Of a stretch of 64,000 nucleotides of DNA, positions 45,794-57,029 are shown in pieces. Where the stretch lies: contig WOGZ01000132.1 in the NCBI GenBank assembly GCA_009733775.1, positions 22,436 through 86,435 of the forward strand, in the 5' to 3' direction. The translations under genes and the position numbers were made by a program. Below the pieces are notes generated by a model. It was not told the origin of the DNA and made no database searches. It was given only the letters and a program-made list of their open reading frames with translations. How positions within the stretch are numbered: the stretch's first letter is position 1; each line of letters starts with the position of its first letter. Source of the stretch: Alectoria sarmentosa (Eukaryota; Ascomycota; Lecanoromycetes; Lecanorales; Parmeliaceae).

Positions 45794-48230
45794 TCAAACC
45801 TCCTGGATGTAATTCGCAGGCACGCTCTTTGTCACACCCCCTTTTTCGACATCCGCCCATCCATCTCCGGTGTCTTTATTTACAAGCACAAACCTTTCTC
45901 CTTCATTCATACTCCACTCTGCATCGCTTCGTGATTCGTATTCATACAATGCTTCGACGTATTTCAGTTTCTTGGCTCCCCGTTTTGGGGCAACCATGGG
46001 ACCTTTCTTTTTGCCAGGTATGCTCCCTGTGAGGGAGGTGGAAGAGCTGGAATAGGAGGAGACGGGCCGTTCTACGGGTGGAGGGATGGCAAGGATTTCA
46101 AGATAGGATGTTGGAACCAGGCCGGCGGTGTGGGCGTTGAGACGGACAGATGTCCAACCAGAGCCATCTTGATTCTGTTAGCGTCAAAACTCACTTGAGG
46201 GGCGTAAAACAGACTTGTTACGCACCATCTGGCTCAACGATTGAGATTTCATCACCCTCTTCCACTGATGCCTCTCCCTCCGTGGTCGCCTGGTAGGTAT
46301 AATTCATTCTGCCTCGCTGTTCTGTTGGATGTGATGTACTCGAGCCGCCACCAATAGGGCCGGATCCCGGCATCTCCGCGATGTACTGCGTAGGCGGCGG
46401 AGCCACTGTTCTGTTCTTCCTTATCGTGGCTGGCTTGCTTGCGGGAGGTGGAGATCCTGCTCCATCTGTACTCATCTCATCGGTTGGCACCTTGCCAGTT
46501 ACTGATCTATTTGCGCTAGCCGCATATCCCGAGCTGAGAGTATCCATTGTATTACTCCTACTCAATGCTGGGAGTTCTGTGACGCCATCTGGAGGTCCGC
46601 CATTGCTTTGTGGTAGAGCGACTTTGGACGCTGCCTGTCTCTCTGCTTTCAATTTCTTCTTCCCTTCTTTTGACTGCTCTCCAGGACACTCTGCCGGTAC
46701 TTTTAGCTCGCATTTGCTGTGGCAGGTGTAGCCACAATCTTGACAATCGAAACCCTTGGCCGATAGCCCCCATATCCTTTCTCCACAGAGATCGCAATTG
46801 GTGGGTACTTTGAAAGTCTGAGATTTGAAAGGGTGGTTCTGAGCTCCAAGCGATACGTCGCCAACTGTAGAAGTGATCGTATGAGTCTCGACCTCGGCGG
46901 TCAATCGTTGTCGTTCAACCTCGTGGAGGAGCTCCTGAGCGTTGAACATTGCTTTCACCATTTCCACCTCATCTCGCTTGTCTTTGCCTTGCCGTATGTT
47001 TCTCCGTATCATCTTGATGGCTTCAACTTCCTTCCTTCTCTTGTCCACATCTTGCTTGAGGTCTCGCAATTGGCTTTTGCTCTTGCCTAGTACATTTCGC
47101 AGGTAAATCTTGGCCGTTTCGTCGACCGCCATTGCGCTGTCGTCCAGCCAGACGGGACTCGGCTCGAAAGTCATATCCAAAGGTTCTTGCCATGGCGCCA
47201 CATTATGCCTTACAAACATCATTGAGTCTAGTTTCGGGTCGTTGCGTGGGATTTCTGAGCGAAGGTGCTGGAGGTGGTCGGTACTTCGAGAGAGGGCACT
47301 TGTTTCTAGGTTGACGGCGTGAGACCACAATGAGTTGACTTGATTAACCCGAGTCTCTGAAAGGACTTGTAGACTCTGAATGGCAGTTAGAACGTGCAGC
47401 CACCGCATCGAAGGGTAATAATGGACCTTACGTCTAACAGATCGGGAACGTACTCATGGTAGTATCTCTCTTTCTGCTGATTTGTGATGTTGATACTGAT
47501 GAGATAGGTATTCTGCGTTCAAGCGTAAGTGAACAGCCTCGTTGGAGGTAAAACATCCTCTGCAAAGCCTTACTTTCACGTTGTGCATCTCCATGATCTG
47601 TTGCTGGTAGGCACTTTGCGCTTTGTTCTTGCCATGATCAAAAGAGGACTCGGTCTTCTTCCGCCTACTCTCGACCTCTTGGCAAGCTCCATCGTACCGC
47701 CCTTTGGTCTTCTTCAGGTCACCATATGACAGATCTCGCTCCCTCTCCAACTTCGCCGCATACTCAACGTGACTTTTCCGTATCTCTTCGTATCGTGCGG
47801 CCAGATTCTTGAGTGGATCCGCGATCTGTAGGACAAGCTCTGCGGAATATCGGTCATGTTCTGCGGCTCTTGATTCTAGCGTAGAGAGTTGAGTGGTCCA
47901 CGTCGTAAGAGAAGCACTGCATGCACACTGTCATCAGATCAAGATCGTTGCATTGCTGTCAGATCATGCTTACCATTCCAAGGATCCCGGCGTCATACTC
48001 GGAGTGTCCCCCACACTCAAGCTACTGGACCGCTCTGCTTTCTTTTTAAAATTCTTCCTAGCTAAGCCGTACAGCTTGGAACTATAGTCCTTCTCGATCG
48101 CAGCCCTTTCCCGGTAGAACTGCTGTATATCATCAAGCCAGGTAACTCCATTAGCAACCCAAGCATTGACTGGTTTAAAGCCATCTTTGAGCTCGGCGCC
48201 AAATCTCGGCGCAATGTCTACCTCGGCCAT
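45794..48230 (-). CDS. bzz1: Bzz1-type F-BAR/C1/SH3 protein
   Basis: Couples membrane curvature to WASP/Arp2-3 actin assembly at endocytic patches. Exons on the minus strand are 48230-47974, 47916-47574, 47512-47432, 47375-46226 and 46167-45794, giving 734 residues. The FCH start reads FGAELKDGFKPVNAWVANG, and the F-BAR coiled coil runs to about residue 300. A C1-type zinc finger lies at about 408-457 (HPFKSQTFKVPTNCDLCGE, CQDC, CHSKC). A Pro/Ser linker leads to SH3-1 (YTYQATTEGEASVEEGDEIS) and the C-terminal SH3-2 (ALYEYESRSDAEWSMNEGE, ending VPANYIQEV). The intron at 46225-46168 splits SH3-1; the acceptor AAG at 46168 gives the SH3-typical PDDGSGW, whereas the nearer CAG would break frame. 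Domain order and length match the Bzz1/syndapin-like fungal family. Confidence 0.93.
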
Positions 48231-48840
48231 AATCTTGCTACCACTCTAGCCCGTGCAAGTGTATATGAACGCAATCCATGTAGAAGAAGAGTATAAGGAT
48301 GAAGTCGAAAAGGAGTGGGAGGTCAAGTAAGGAATGTAGACCAGCCCAAGGACTAGATTACCATAATGCATCAAGGGTGTCAAATGTCAAGAGTTTCAGT
48401 CCATGGTAAGAACAGTCCTGATACAGATCTGAGAAGACGAGCTAACGCTTCATGGTATAGTCCCCGGATAGCGGCCGCTCTGCCGTAAGCTTGATGTCTT
48501 GCAGCTGTCTGCTTGGCAAGTTTCTGAACAAACAACGACAGGTCTCAGTACAGGCTTTGATATGTTGTTGTTGTTGTCGAATGTTTGTCTATTATCTCTG
48601 TTGTATATGATGACTATTTCATGCCGAGCGCCAGAACAAGTTTAGCTCGATCTATATCCCCCAAAACAACTTATTACTGACCTGATCTCTTTCCTTTGTC
48701 ACAACATCTCGACTTATTGAATCTCGTCACCTGGACCAACACTAGTAGTGTTGGGATACTCGCTGGTTGGAGTCATCCCACATCCCAATTGTCTCTGTCA
48801 TATCTACTAGCCTACCTTGCCCGCCCAAAAGGAATCCATC
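48231..48840. promoter_or_regulatory. Divergent promoter region between bzz1 and dbp5
   Basis: 610 bp between two start codons that point away from each other. No named factor site was recognised with confidence. Confidence 0.5.
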
Positions 48841-50634
48841 ATGGCTTCTTTGGAAGACCGCATCTCCAAGCCCGACAATGGCCAGACCGAGGGACAGGAC
48901 ACCGGATCTTCTACTGGTACGAACGTCAATGCAGCTCCCTTCGTGCCTGGTGGATCTTTTTCATGGGCAGATGAGACCGCTGAGGCAGAGACTAACTCTG
49001 AACCTTCTGCAGTTAACGCCAAGGCTGAGAAGGAGGTGAGCGACATGTCCAAGGCCCAGTCCGATGGAGCGAGCGAGCGCGCGGGCGGCTCTTCTGGCAT
49101 CTACGATCCCAGTTACGAGGTCAACGTCAAGCTCAGTGACCTTCAAGCCAACCCTGATGACCCTCTCTTCTCGATCAAATCCTTCGAAGAGCTTGGCTTG
49201 TAAGTCCATCTTTTGTTTAACATCACGTGTTCAAGCTCTTATGCTTTCATCAGGGACGAAAACGTTCTCAAAGGTATCTATCAGATGCGTTTTACCAAGC
49301 CATCCAAGATTCAAGAGAAGGCCCTGCCCCTCCTGCTTCGCAATCCTCCCACCAATATGATCGGACAATCTCAATCTGGTACTGGGAAAACAGCAGCTTT
49401 TGTTCTCAACATACTTTCACGCCTTGACTACTCTCCTAATATGATCAACACCCCTCAAGCTCTTGTACTTGCGCCAAGCCGTGAGCTGGCTCGTCAGATT
49501 CTCGGAGTCATCCAGATCATGGGAGCCTTCGTCCAGGGTCTAACTTCAGGAGTCGCTATCCCAACGGAGGTTGCAAACCGCAATAGAGATGGCCTTAAGG
49601 TTCAGATCGTTGTTGGCACCCCTGGAACTACTATGGATATGATCAGACGCCGTCAACTAGTGGCCGACCAGATCAAAGTCCTTGTCCTTGACGAGGCGGA
49701 CAACATGTTAGATCAGCAAGGCCTTGGAGATCAATGCATTCGGGTCAAGCAGTAGGTACAGTATCCTAAAACGTGATAGGCTCTCTAATTTAAGCCCTAG
49801 ACTGCTACCGAAGACTGTTCAGGTTGTCTTGTTCTCAGCCACCTTTCCCAACCATGTCGTCGAGTACGCCAGTAGATTTGCTCCAAATGCGAATCAAATC
49901 ACCCTTAAGCACGAGGAACTTACAGTCGAAGGAATCAAGCAGCTGTACCTTGATTGTCCTACAGAGACAGACAAATTTGACGCCCTGGTCCGTTTGTATG
50001 GTCTTATGACCATTGGATCATCCATAATTTTCGTTAGGGTATGCTATCCAGTCGACTGAAAGAGGTTCCAAGCTAAGGTAAATGCAGACCCGCAAGACTG
50101 CCCTGGAGATTGAGAGACGTATGAATGACGAGAACCATACTGTTGCCTGCTTGACCGGAGAGTTCGAAGGAGCCCAGCGGGACATCATCATCGACTCATT
50201 CCGTAGCGGCCAAACCAAGGTGCTCATCACCACCAATGTTTTATCTCGCGGTATTGATGTCCAAACCGTCTCTCTTGTGGTGAACTATGTAAGTCACGCA
50301 AACTATGAATCAGATCATCTTACTGACCATTACTCAGGATCTTCCTGACGACGGTCACGGCAAAGCCGACCCTCAGACTTACCTTCATCGTATCGGTCGT
50401 ACGGGCCGCTTTGGACGTGTCGGCGTCTCAATTAGCCTCATCTGCGGCAAACGGAGCTATCAAATGATCAAGGAGATCTCTGACTACTTCGGCGTTGACA
50501 TGACATCACTTCCACACGACGACTGGGACAAAGTCGAAGAGACTATCAAGAAGGTCATCAAGAGTTCTCGCGCCGGATCGAATTTCCAGGCCAACAATGC
50601 CGCGGCGAATGGCACGAAAGATATTAGCATGTAA
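48841..50634 (+). CDS. dbp5: ATP-dependent RNA helicase Dbp5 (DEAD box, mRNA export)
   Basis: Remodels mRNPs at the cytoplasmic face of the nuclear pore with Gle1 and InsP6. Exons are 48841-49199, 49254-49751, 49801-50038, 50088-50288 and 50338-50634, giving 530 residues; four introns of 49-54 nt. A Glu/Ser/Ala-rich N-terminus of about 110 residues precedes the Q motif (SIKSFEELGL, then FTKPSKIQEKALP). Other motifs are I SQSGTGKT (about 159-166), Ia PSRELARQ, Ib GTPGT, II DEAD, III SAT, IV SIIFVRTRKTA, V SRGIDVQ and VI HRIGRTGRFGR. The sequence around PDDGHGKADPQTYLHRIGR is diagnostic for Dbp5/DDX19 rather than eIF4A. It is complete; no catalytic residue is missing. Confidence 0.95.
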
Positions 50635-51342
50635 GCATTGAATTGACTCGACGTGAATACCATCCTGGCACTTTGACGCTGAGTTCTACCATCCACGGCG
50701 GTCAGAATGAGATGAGATTCCAAAATCCGATAACACAGTCTTGTAAACAGGCGGGATCGAGAGGAGATGCCACTTCCAAGGTCTATGTCGCAACCGGCGG
50801 AATGCTAACTAGATCTGGGCTCTGCAGGGAACAGTCCGGTAGTGATTGGATGTGATGCGCTCATGAGTCATGATATGATGGCAAAAGTTATCACTGAACC
50901 CAGTACAGCATGCATGAGCAGGCGAATGGCGTGGAGAGAGGCTTACACGAATTTTTCAGCAGCGAGCACTAGAGCCTACGGGCTTTTGCTACGGTAAAGA
51001 TAAAGATAGACTTGAATGAACCAAACGATCTTGAGCATCCCTTACCTGGTTGCTTCCAAAAGCGATTTTCTGTTTCAAGAAAAGCCCACGCTTTCCCTGA
51101 GTCTACTCGCCGCTCTATCCCTTACCCTCTTGGGTTATCTGTTTAAAATCATCCGTAATTGGGTCCCAGACGCAAATCTGCAAGTTTTCCTTACACAACA
51201 GCGAGGAAGAGCATCTTTCGATCTGTTAAAGGCTCCGCTGGCTTTATCGTCGGCAGCGTCTTGCCGGATGGTTCAGTCTGAATCCCTTGAATGTGTATGA
51301 AGCCAAAGATACCAGCAAACCCAGCTGCAAGTTTTTTTTGAC
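50635..51342. other. Intergenic, convergent 3' ends, no supported gene
   Basis: About 700 bp between the dbp5 stop and the end of the reductase gene. An open frame at 51016-51300 with a hydrophobic start overlaps nothing known and is not called. Confidence 0.5.
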
Positions 51343-52095
51343 TCAACTTTCCCAATCACAGCTCATCCCAAGCAACTCTGCCAAACTCCTCAACCCTTCC
51401 TCATCCACCTCATCAAACCCTCCCACCTCCGTACAATCGACGTCTATAATTGCAACAACCTGCCTATATTAAAACGGCGAGCCCTTTGTACCCGTAGTGA
51501 CTCACCTCCCCATCCTGCGCCAAAATCGGCACCACAATCTCGCTTCTACTGTCCCCATCGCAGGCTATATGCCCGGGGAATTGATGCACGTCCTGGACCC
51601 TCACTATCCTCCTCTGAGCAGCAGCGGCACCACATACACCGCGGCCGAAAGCGATGCTTTGGCATGCTGGACGTCCGTGGAAGGGCCCGAGGATGAGGTT
51701 GGAGGGCTGTGAGCGGCTCAGAATGTAGAAACCTGCCCAGTTCACATCGCGCGAGGGCGGTGGGAGGGATTTGTAGGCGTGCCAAAGGAGGGAGGAACTG
51801 TTGGCTAGATTGCTAGAGAGGAGATGTCAGCTTTTGGAGAAAATTGGTCGTGATATTTAGAACAGACGTACCAGACCTGTCAAGTGTAGGAAGGCGTTAG
51901 CAAATTGAAAGCTCTTGGTTATGTAGGATCGAGTACCCAATTTCGCTGATCAACGAAAAGAGCCTTGGCTTCGGACAGGAGCTGGGAATACACCTCGCGC
52001 TTTGAGACCCCATGGCCGAAGTTCGAGGAGTCGGCGTGGACCTGAAGGTACTTCAATGTTGCATCCTGGAGATCGGGGTATGGGAGCTTTACCAT
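51343..52095 (-). CDS. Free methionine-R-sulfoxide reductase (fRMsr, GAF domain)
   Basis: Reduces free methionine-R-sulfoxide using thioredoxin; cytosolic oxidative-damage repair, orthologous to yeast YKL069W and bacterial YebR/MsrC. Exons on the minus strand are 52095-51937, 51876-51872 (5 nt), 51812-51506 and 51459-51343, giving 195 residues. The single GAF domain contains NWAGFYIL, LGPFHGRPAC, FGRGVCG, FPGHIACD and RSEIVVP. Three Cys at 105, 115 and 139 are spaced 10 and 24 apart, as in the yeast catalytic/resolving set (C91, C101, C125 as I recall them). The 5-nt exon GTCTG is needed to read NW-VC-NLANSSSLLWHAY across the family-conserved WVCNL stretch. Start MVKLPYPDL precedes conserved HADSSNFGHGV. 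The last exon carries IIDVD and the C-terminal helix. Confidence 0.92.
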
Positions 52096-52323
52096 GATGA
52101 CCAGCCTCGCTCAATTCTTGAATGCACTACTGTACTGATTGGGAGAGGCACAATTCTGCTGCCAAGAACACGCCGGCGTTCGGAGATAAACGTTTGAACC
52201 CCTCGAACCTCCTTCGTTCATCCGCGGGTACTGCTACTTTCTTATATCTCTCGCAAAGAGACAGCTCTTGCGAATCACTCTAACAGCACATGAAATCGCC
52301 TGTTCAGTCACCCCATCACCGCC
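52096..52323. promoter_or_regulatory. Short divergent promoter between the fRMsr gene and the aldo-keto reductase
   Basis: Only 228 bp separate the two start codons. Both genes encode NADPH-linked or thioredoxin-linked detoxification enzymes, so joint stress control is plausible but inferred. Confidence 0.5.
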
Positions 52324-53494
52324 ATGCCTCTGCTTATGCAAACCGGAAAGCCCAGAGTCATCCTAGGCTTGATGACCTTCGGTCCAGATTCTTCGGCTGG
52401 AGCTCGTATCACGTCTTTGGATGAGTACAACAGGAGCCTGGACTACCTTCAATCACAAGGCTACAATGAAGTGGATACGGCGCGATCATACATTGGAGGT
52501 AGAGTACGGCCTGAGAAAGCGCTGCTCAGGTTAAAGTACAGGACTTGGCTAAGTCCCACATAGGCAAGCAAGAAGCCTTCTCCGCAGAAGCCCACTGGAA
52601 AGAACGAGGGTTGACATTAGCTACGAAATGCTATCCCAAAGAGCCGGGAACCCATAAAGCCGCGACTATCAGAGAGCAGCTGACTTTGTCTTTGACCGAG
52701 CTGAAAACGGATTGCGTGGACATCTTCTATTTGCATGCTGCAGATAGGTCAGTACCTTTCGAGGAGACATTGGAGGCTGTCAATGAAATGCACAAAGAGG
52801 GAAAATTTGTGCAACTCGGATTGAGCAACTTTACGGCGTTTGAGGTCGCGGAGGTCGTCATTATGTGCAAGGAAAGGGGTTGGGTCAGGCCGACGATTTA
52901 TCAGGGGATGTACAATTGCATCAGTAAGTACTCGGGAGCGAGTATTTAGTGTTGGGAAGCACTAATTCTTGTGTAGCACGTTCACTGGAGCAAGAGCTCA
53001 TACCGGCTTGCCACCGCTATGGCATTGATGTGGTCATTTACAATCCCTTGGCAGGCGGTCTCTTCTCTGGCAAAATCAAGAGCACTGAAGTTCCCCAAGA
53101 GGGCCGATACAGTGACACGGCCAAGTCAGGGGAGATGTACCGGAAAAGGTACTTCAAAGAAGCCACCTTTGATGCCCTTCGCCTGATTGAGCCGGTCGCT
53201 CAAAAGCACAGCCTAACAATGTTAGAGATAGCGCTTCGCTGGTGTACACACCACTCTGCGCTCAAGATGCAGAATGGAGGACGTGATGGGGTGATCATTG
53301 GTGTGAGTAGCTTTGGCCAGCTCGAAAGCAATCTTAAGGATCTGGAGAAGGGGCCACTGCCGGATGACGTGCTGAAAGCATTAGATGAAGCATGGTTGAT
53401 TACCAAGCCTACGACGCCAAACTACTGGCATTTGGATCTGGCGTACAAATACGACACCCAGGCAGCTCTGTTCAAACCGAAGTCCAAGGGTTGA
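52324..53494 (+). CDS. Aldo-keto reductase, AKR7-like (aflatoxin-aldehyde-reductase type)
   Basis: NADPH-dependent reduction of aldehydes and ketones in the cytosol. Exons are 52324-52498, 52564-52923 and 52977-53494, giving 350 residues, normal for AKR7. The start PRVILGLMTFGPDSSAGARI is typical of the group. The catalytic tetrad is visible: Asp51 and Tyr56 in NEVDTARSYIGG, Lys80 in LATKCYP and His116 in DIFYLHAAD. Further family blocks are GLSNFTAFEVAEV, RPTIYQGMYN, YNPLAGGLFSGK and GVIIGVSSFGQLESNL. Introns are 65 and 53 nt. The natural substrate cannot be told from the sequence; the name aflatoxin-aldehyde reductase is a family label, not evidence of toxin metabolism here. No cluster context for secondary metabolism is present. 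Confidence 0.93.
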
Positions 53495-54235
53495 GAGTGC
53501 TCTCTTCTCATGGATCCAGAGAATGGGAGTCATTGTGAGAAGATCTGGCCAAATGCTGGCCAAATGCCGGTCTCTGGATGATGAGTACATGTATGAAACA
53601 CGAAGGGCTGCATTCAACACGACCCAGAGAGAAGGGGCCCCTATCTGATGATGCATGTGTTCAAGGCTTGAAATCAAACTGGCATGGTGGGTTGCAAAGT
53701 CTACGAAATCGAATTAACGGTATCTGGACTTGGACTAAACATATGATACGGGAAAGTCTTGACTGAAGGCAAAGAGTGGAAGGTAAGCTGGCATGCTTAA
53801 GGTGCAACCAGATTTCTGTAGCTGCTGCATACTTGCCCATGATACCTCGAGTGATATAATGTGATTGGTGATCTTTGAATCGCAAAGAAAGGCACAACTT
53901 ATGTGGCCCCTTTAATCGCTATATCACAACTGAAAGAGAATTGTCTGAAGAAGCCAATTGGAAGGAGACGTGATGTGCAAAGTAGGCAAGCCTGTAATAC
54001 CTGTTGGGAAAATAACCGCTAGCCCTTCATCATACACCTCAGTGTTGACAGATGAATTTGGAATTAGGTTGCCCATCATCAACCATTTTCTTCCACAACT
54101 CAACCCTTTTCAACAACACACTCTCTTTCATCAATTCATCGCTCTTTACCAACTCCATCACACTTCTTCCCCCCTTCATTACAAGACTGTTACATTCTCT
54201 TAGACATCGCTACCTCCATCAGTATCAGTTCCGCC
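53495..54235. other. Intergenic, no supported gene
   Basis: About 740 bp with the AKR 3' flank and the promoter of the BTB-like gene, which is CT-rich just before the start codon (54100-54190). Nothing else is visible. Confidence 0.55.
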
Positions 54236-56337
54236 ATGTCAGCACGCATAATGACCCCGATCCGCGAGGAGGAGGTTCAGACAGCCTTGTCAGCAAATGC
54301 TGCCACCGCCCTCTGCAAGGTTGAAGCCAGCGTCAATACCAACGTGGCAGCAGACAGCACTACTCCCATTGATGATGAGGAGATCAAGACCTCCAGCTCA
54401 GCAAGTACCATCGTTCCTGTCCGTGAGGAAGAAGAGGAGCTCGATAGTGAAATGATCGTCGTTGGCTATTTCTTCCAAGTCCCATCTGTAAAATGGCATC
54501 CCAAGCTCGAGATGATGAGCAAGGCTGGCTTGTCTCAAGGGCAGTATGAGCAGAAAGTCTTGGCCCAAGGGTATGTCGATTAATTTGCTTGTCGGCTACG
54601 GCATCCCCAATTGGTACATCATCACAATGTCACGTCGAGCCCATGATACCTACACGACGGCCACCTCTATTTTTTCTTTGTTCTGCAGCCTTACCCGTTC
54701 CACGTGGAGTAGCTTGTTTGTGCATTTTCAGACTTCATACGTTCACTTACCGTCATCACCTCTCTTAGCGGCGCAAAGGTTGTGGGTGGATGGTGGGAGA
54801 ATCACAGTCTTGCCTGCAAATCTTGAAGCAATACCTCAATCTAAGCACCTCGCTGACATTGATTTCGTATAGATTTGATATTCCTGAAGAGGCAGACGAG
54901 TTCATCAGCATCGACTGCCCAGATATGCCTTGGGGTGTTAGCCGAACATTCACAGTCCTGCGCTCCGCTCTCATGCGCTCTCCTGTACTGGGCGGCTTCT
55001 TTGCATCCCTCGACTACCTGCCCGGCTGCAAGATCAACCTCCATTTCATGAATGATCCTGGCGTCTGCTTCGACGCTGTCCAGACCTATCTCGAGAACGG
55101 TCCTGACAGCTACACGAAGCTAAGACTGAAGATCTACATCACTCGCCTGACCAAGGACGCAGACCGCTTCATGGTTCTCATTCGTCTCCACAAATTCGCG
55201 ATAAAGCTCAAGTTGATCCACCTTAAGAACATGGCCTTCGAAGTGATTCACGACTTGGAATGGGAGATGTCTGCTGAATGTTGTCCCAAGATCGCCGAAT
55301 TGGTCTTCGCTCACCAGTCTCCTTACGAGGACACAATCAAGGTTTGGCTTCTCAAGCACATCGGCCACTTTCACAAGAAGCTGAGCAGATCCAATACGTG
55401 GACTACGCTCGTGCCTATCTTGGATCCCGAGCTCGGCCAGCACTGGGCTACCATGAACGTTTCCGGAGTCCGCGTCCTCTCGATGATCGCAGAAGAAGCG
55501 ACTGATGAGGCTGTTTCTAATGTACTCGCTCAATTCTCTACGCCTGCCAAGAATAGCGCCGTATCCGCCGTCGAAGGCCCATCCACCTCTAGTTCGCCGA
55601 CAAAGTCTGAAGCATCTACTCAGACCGATGACTCCTCTTTCACCGAAGTCCCTCACAAGCCTGAACCATCTACCCCGCCCAAGCCCGAGGTGGAGAAGAC
55701 CAACGAGGCCACGCCCAAGGGAAAGAAGCATAGGAGATCGAGGGCCATGATGAACAACAATCAATTCATCATCGGTATGCACAAAGAATGGGTCGTCACC
55801 TGCACTCCTACCAAGCGCTCCAGGATGAGCCCAACCTCCACCAAATTCACGCCTCCCACCACGACCAAGGTAGAAATCGTGAAGACCATCGAGGAGAATT
55901 CTCAAGGACAGAAGTCTCAGCCATCGCCACCCGCGATCACAGTCTCTCAGTACGAAGGAGACACATCCGGGGGATCAAAGCGCAAGACGGCGCCGCAGAT
56001 AAAACCCGTCGAGCAATACAACGAAGACTTGCGCAAGCAGCAGGAGCAAGACGACAACGAGTGGGAGGACGAAGAAGAGGAAGCCGCGATCATGGAAGCC
56101 ATCCGCTCCTTTGGAGCCACGCCGCGCGACGATTCCAAAGCTCGTGAAGTCTTGGGTCTCCCCGAGCGCTCCGCCAGCATCGACTGCGTCCCTCGTCCTT
56201 ACGACGAAAACGCCAAGGCGCGTCGTGTCCTTGGCATCAACGACGATGGAGGAGGCTTCATTGCCGGACGGAAGGAGACTCGGATGATGAGGGTCAAGAA
56301 GAGCTTGACCAAGTTCAACGACTTCCTCAACCCTTGA
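54236..56337 (+). CDS. BTB-like domain hypothetical protein
   Basis: Exons are 54236-54570 and 54873-56337, giving 599 residues. The N-terminus is acidic and disordered. From about residue 112 there is a BTB/POZ-like segment: FDIPEEADEFISIDCPD, a conserved-looking RTFTVLRSALMRSPVLGGFF helix (as in BTB domains, where residues after the first strand read S..L...S.vF...), YLENGPDSY and a following helical BACK-like part. The C-terminal half is Ser/Thr/Pro/Lys-rich, with the pair AREVLGLPERS and ARRVLGINDDG forming a short repeat. BTB proteins often act as Cul3 adaptors; no partner can be named. The single 302-nt intron is unusually long for this locus. Its ends are GTATGT and TATAG with a GCTGAC branch point, but a hidden exon within it is possible. 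Confidence 0.72.
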
Positions 56338-57029
56338 GGACTCTTTCCTTTGTTAAGTCACGACGACGGTAGCTCAGAGCTACTTACCATCGTTTCCTCG
56401 CTATATCTGTTCGGTATGTGGTATTCATGTACCATTAGTAAGTAGGTAATCGCCACTGACATTCCAGCAGGTCATGTCATCAATGTTCTCATCACACCAC
56501 CGCGGCTCCTGTACCAATTTCAAGTATTATTTTAGTTCTTGTCCATACCTAAAGATCCATCCGTTGTCAGGATACCTGTTGGATGTAAGCCCTCAACTGC
56601 ACAATCCTCTTCCACGGGTTGCTAATCTCCTTCCCTTAGCTATCGCTCCTTCAGCTCCATGTCAACGTCCACCATCCGATAATATACGCAGCTCTCAGAC
56701 TCCTTTCGTTTCGTCAATCAAAGGCCGCGCGAGATATAAGCTAGACTGTAAACGACCGGAACACTTCGATGTCAACGTCTGTCTGAAGCCCTCAAGCATG
56801 TTTTTTTTCTTTCTTCGACCACAGTTACAGATATTGTACTCTTTCAGCAATGCAAATCGATCATTTCCATACTATTGCAGTGGCCCGTAGCCCCCTTTAT
56901 AAAGAATAACACCCATAGCCCCCCTCAGCCTCCCCATCCCCCGCTTAGGCCCCATCTCTAAAAATCGTCTGCAAAACATCATACCCCGCACTCATTCGTC
57001 ATTTCGCTCTTGAGACAGAGTCTTTTTGC
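56338..57029. other. Intergenic, border to AT-rich block, no supported gene
   Basis: About 690 bp of normal composition that ends abruptly near 57030. C-rich patches (56890-56960) lie just before the change. No TIR or LTR end was recognised at the border. Confidence 0.55.

Noticed and set aside
51016..51300. 94-codon ORF with a hydrophobic N-terminal half between dbp5 and the fRMsr gene
   Set aside because: No family resemblance, no splice signals that extend it, and it lies in a 700-bp gap between two convergent gene ends.
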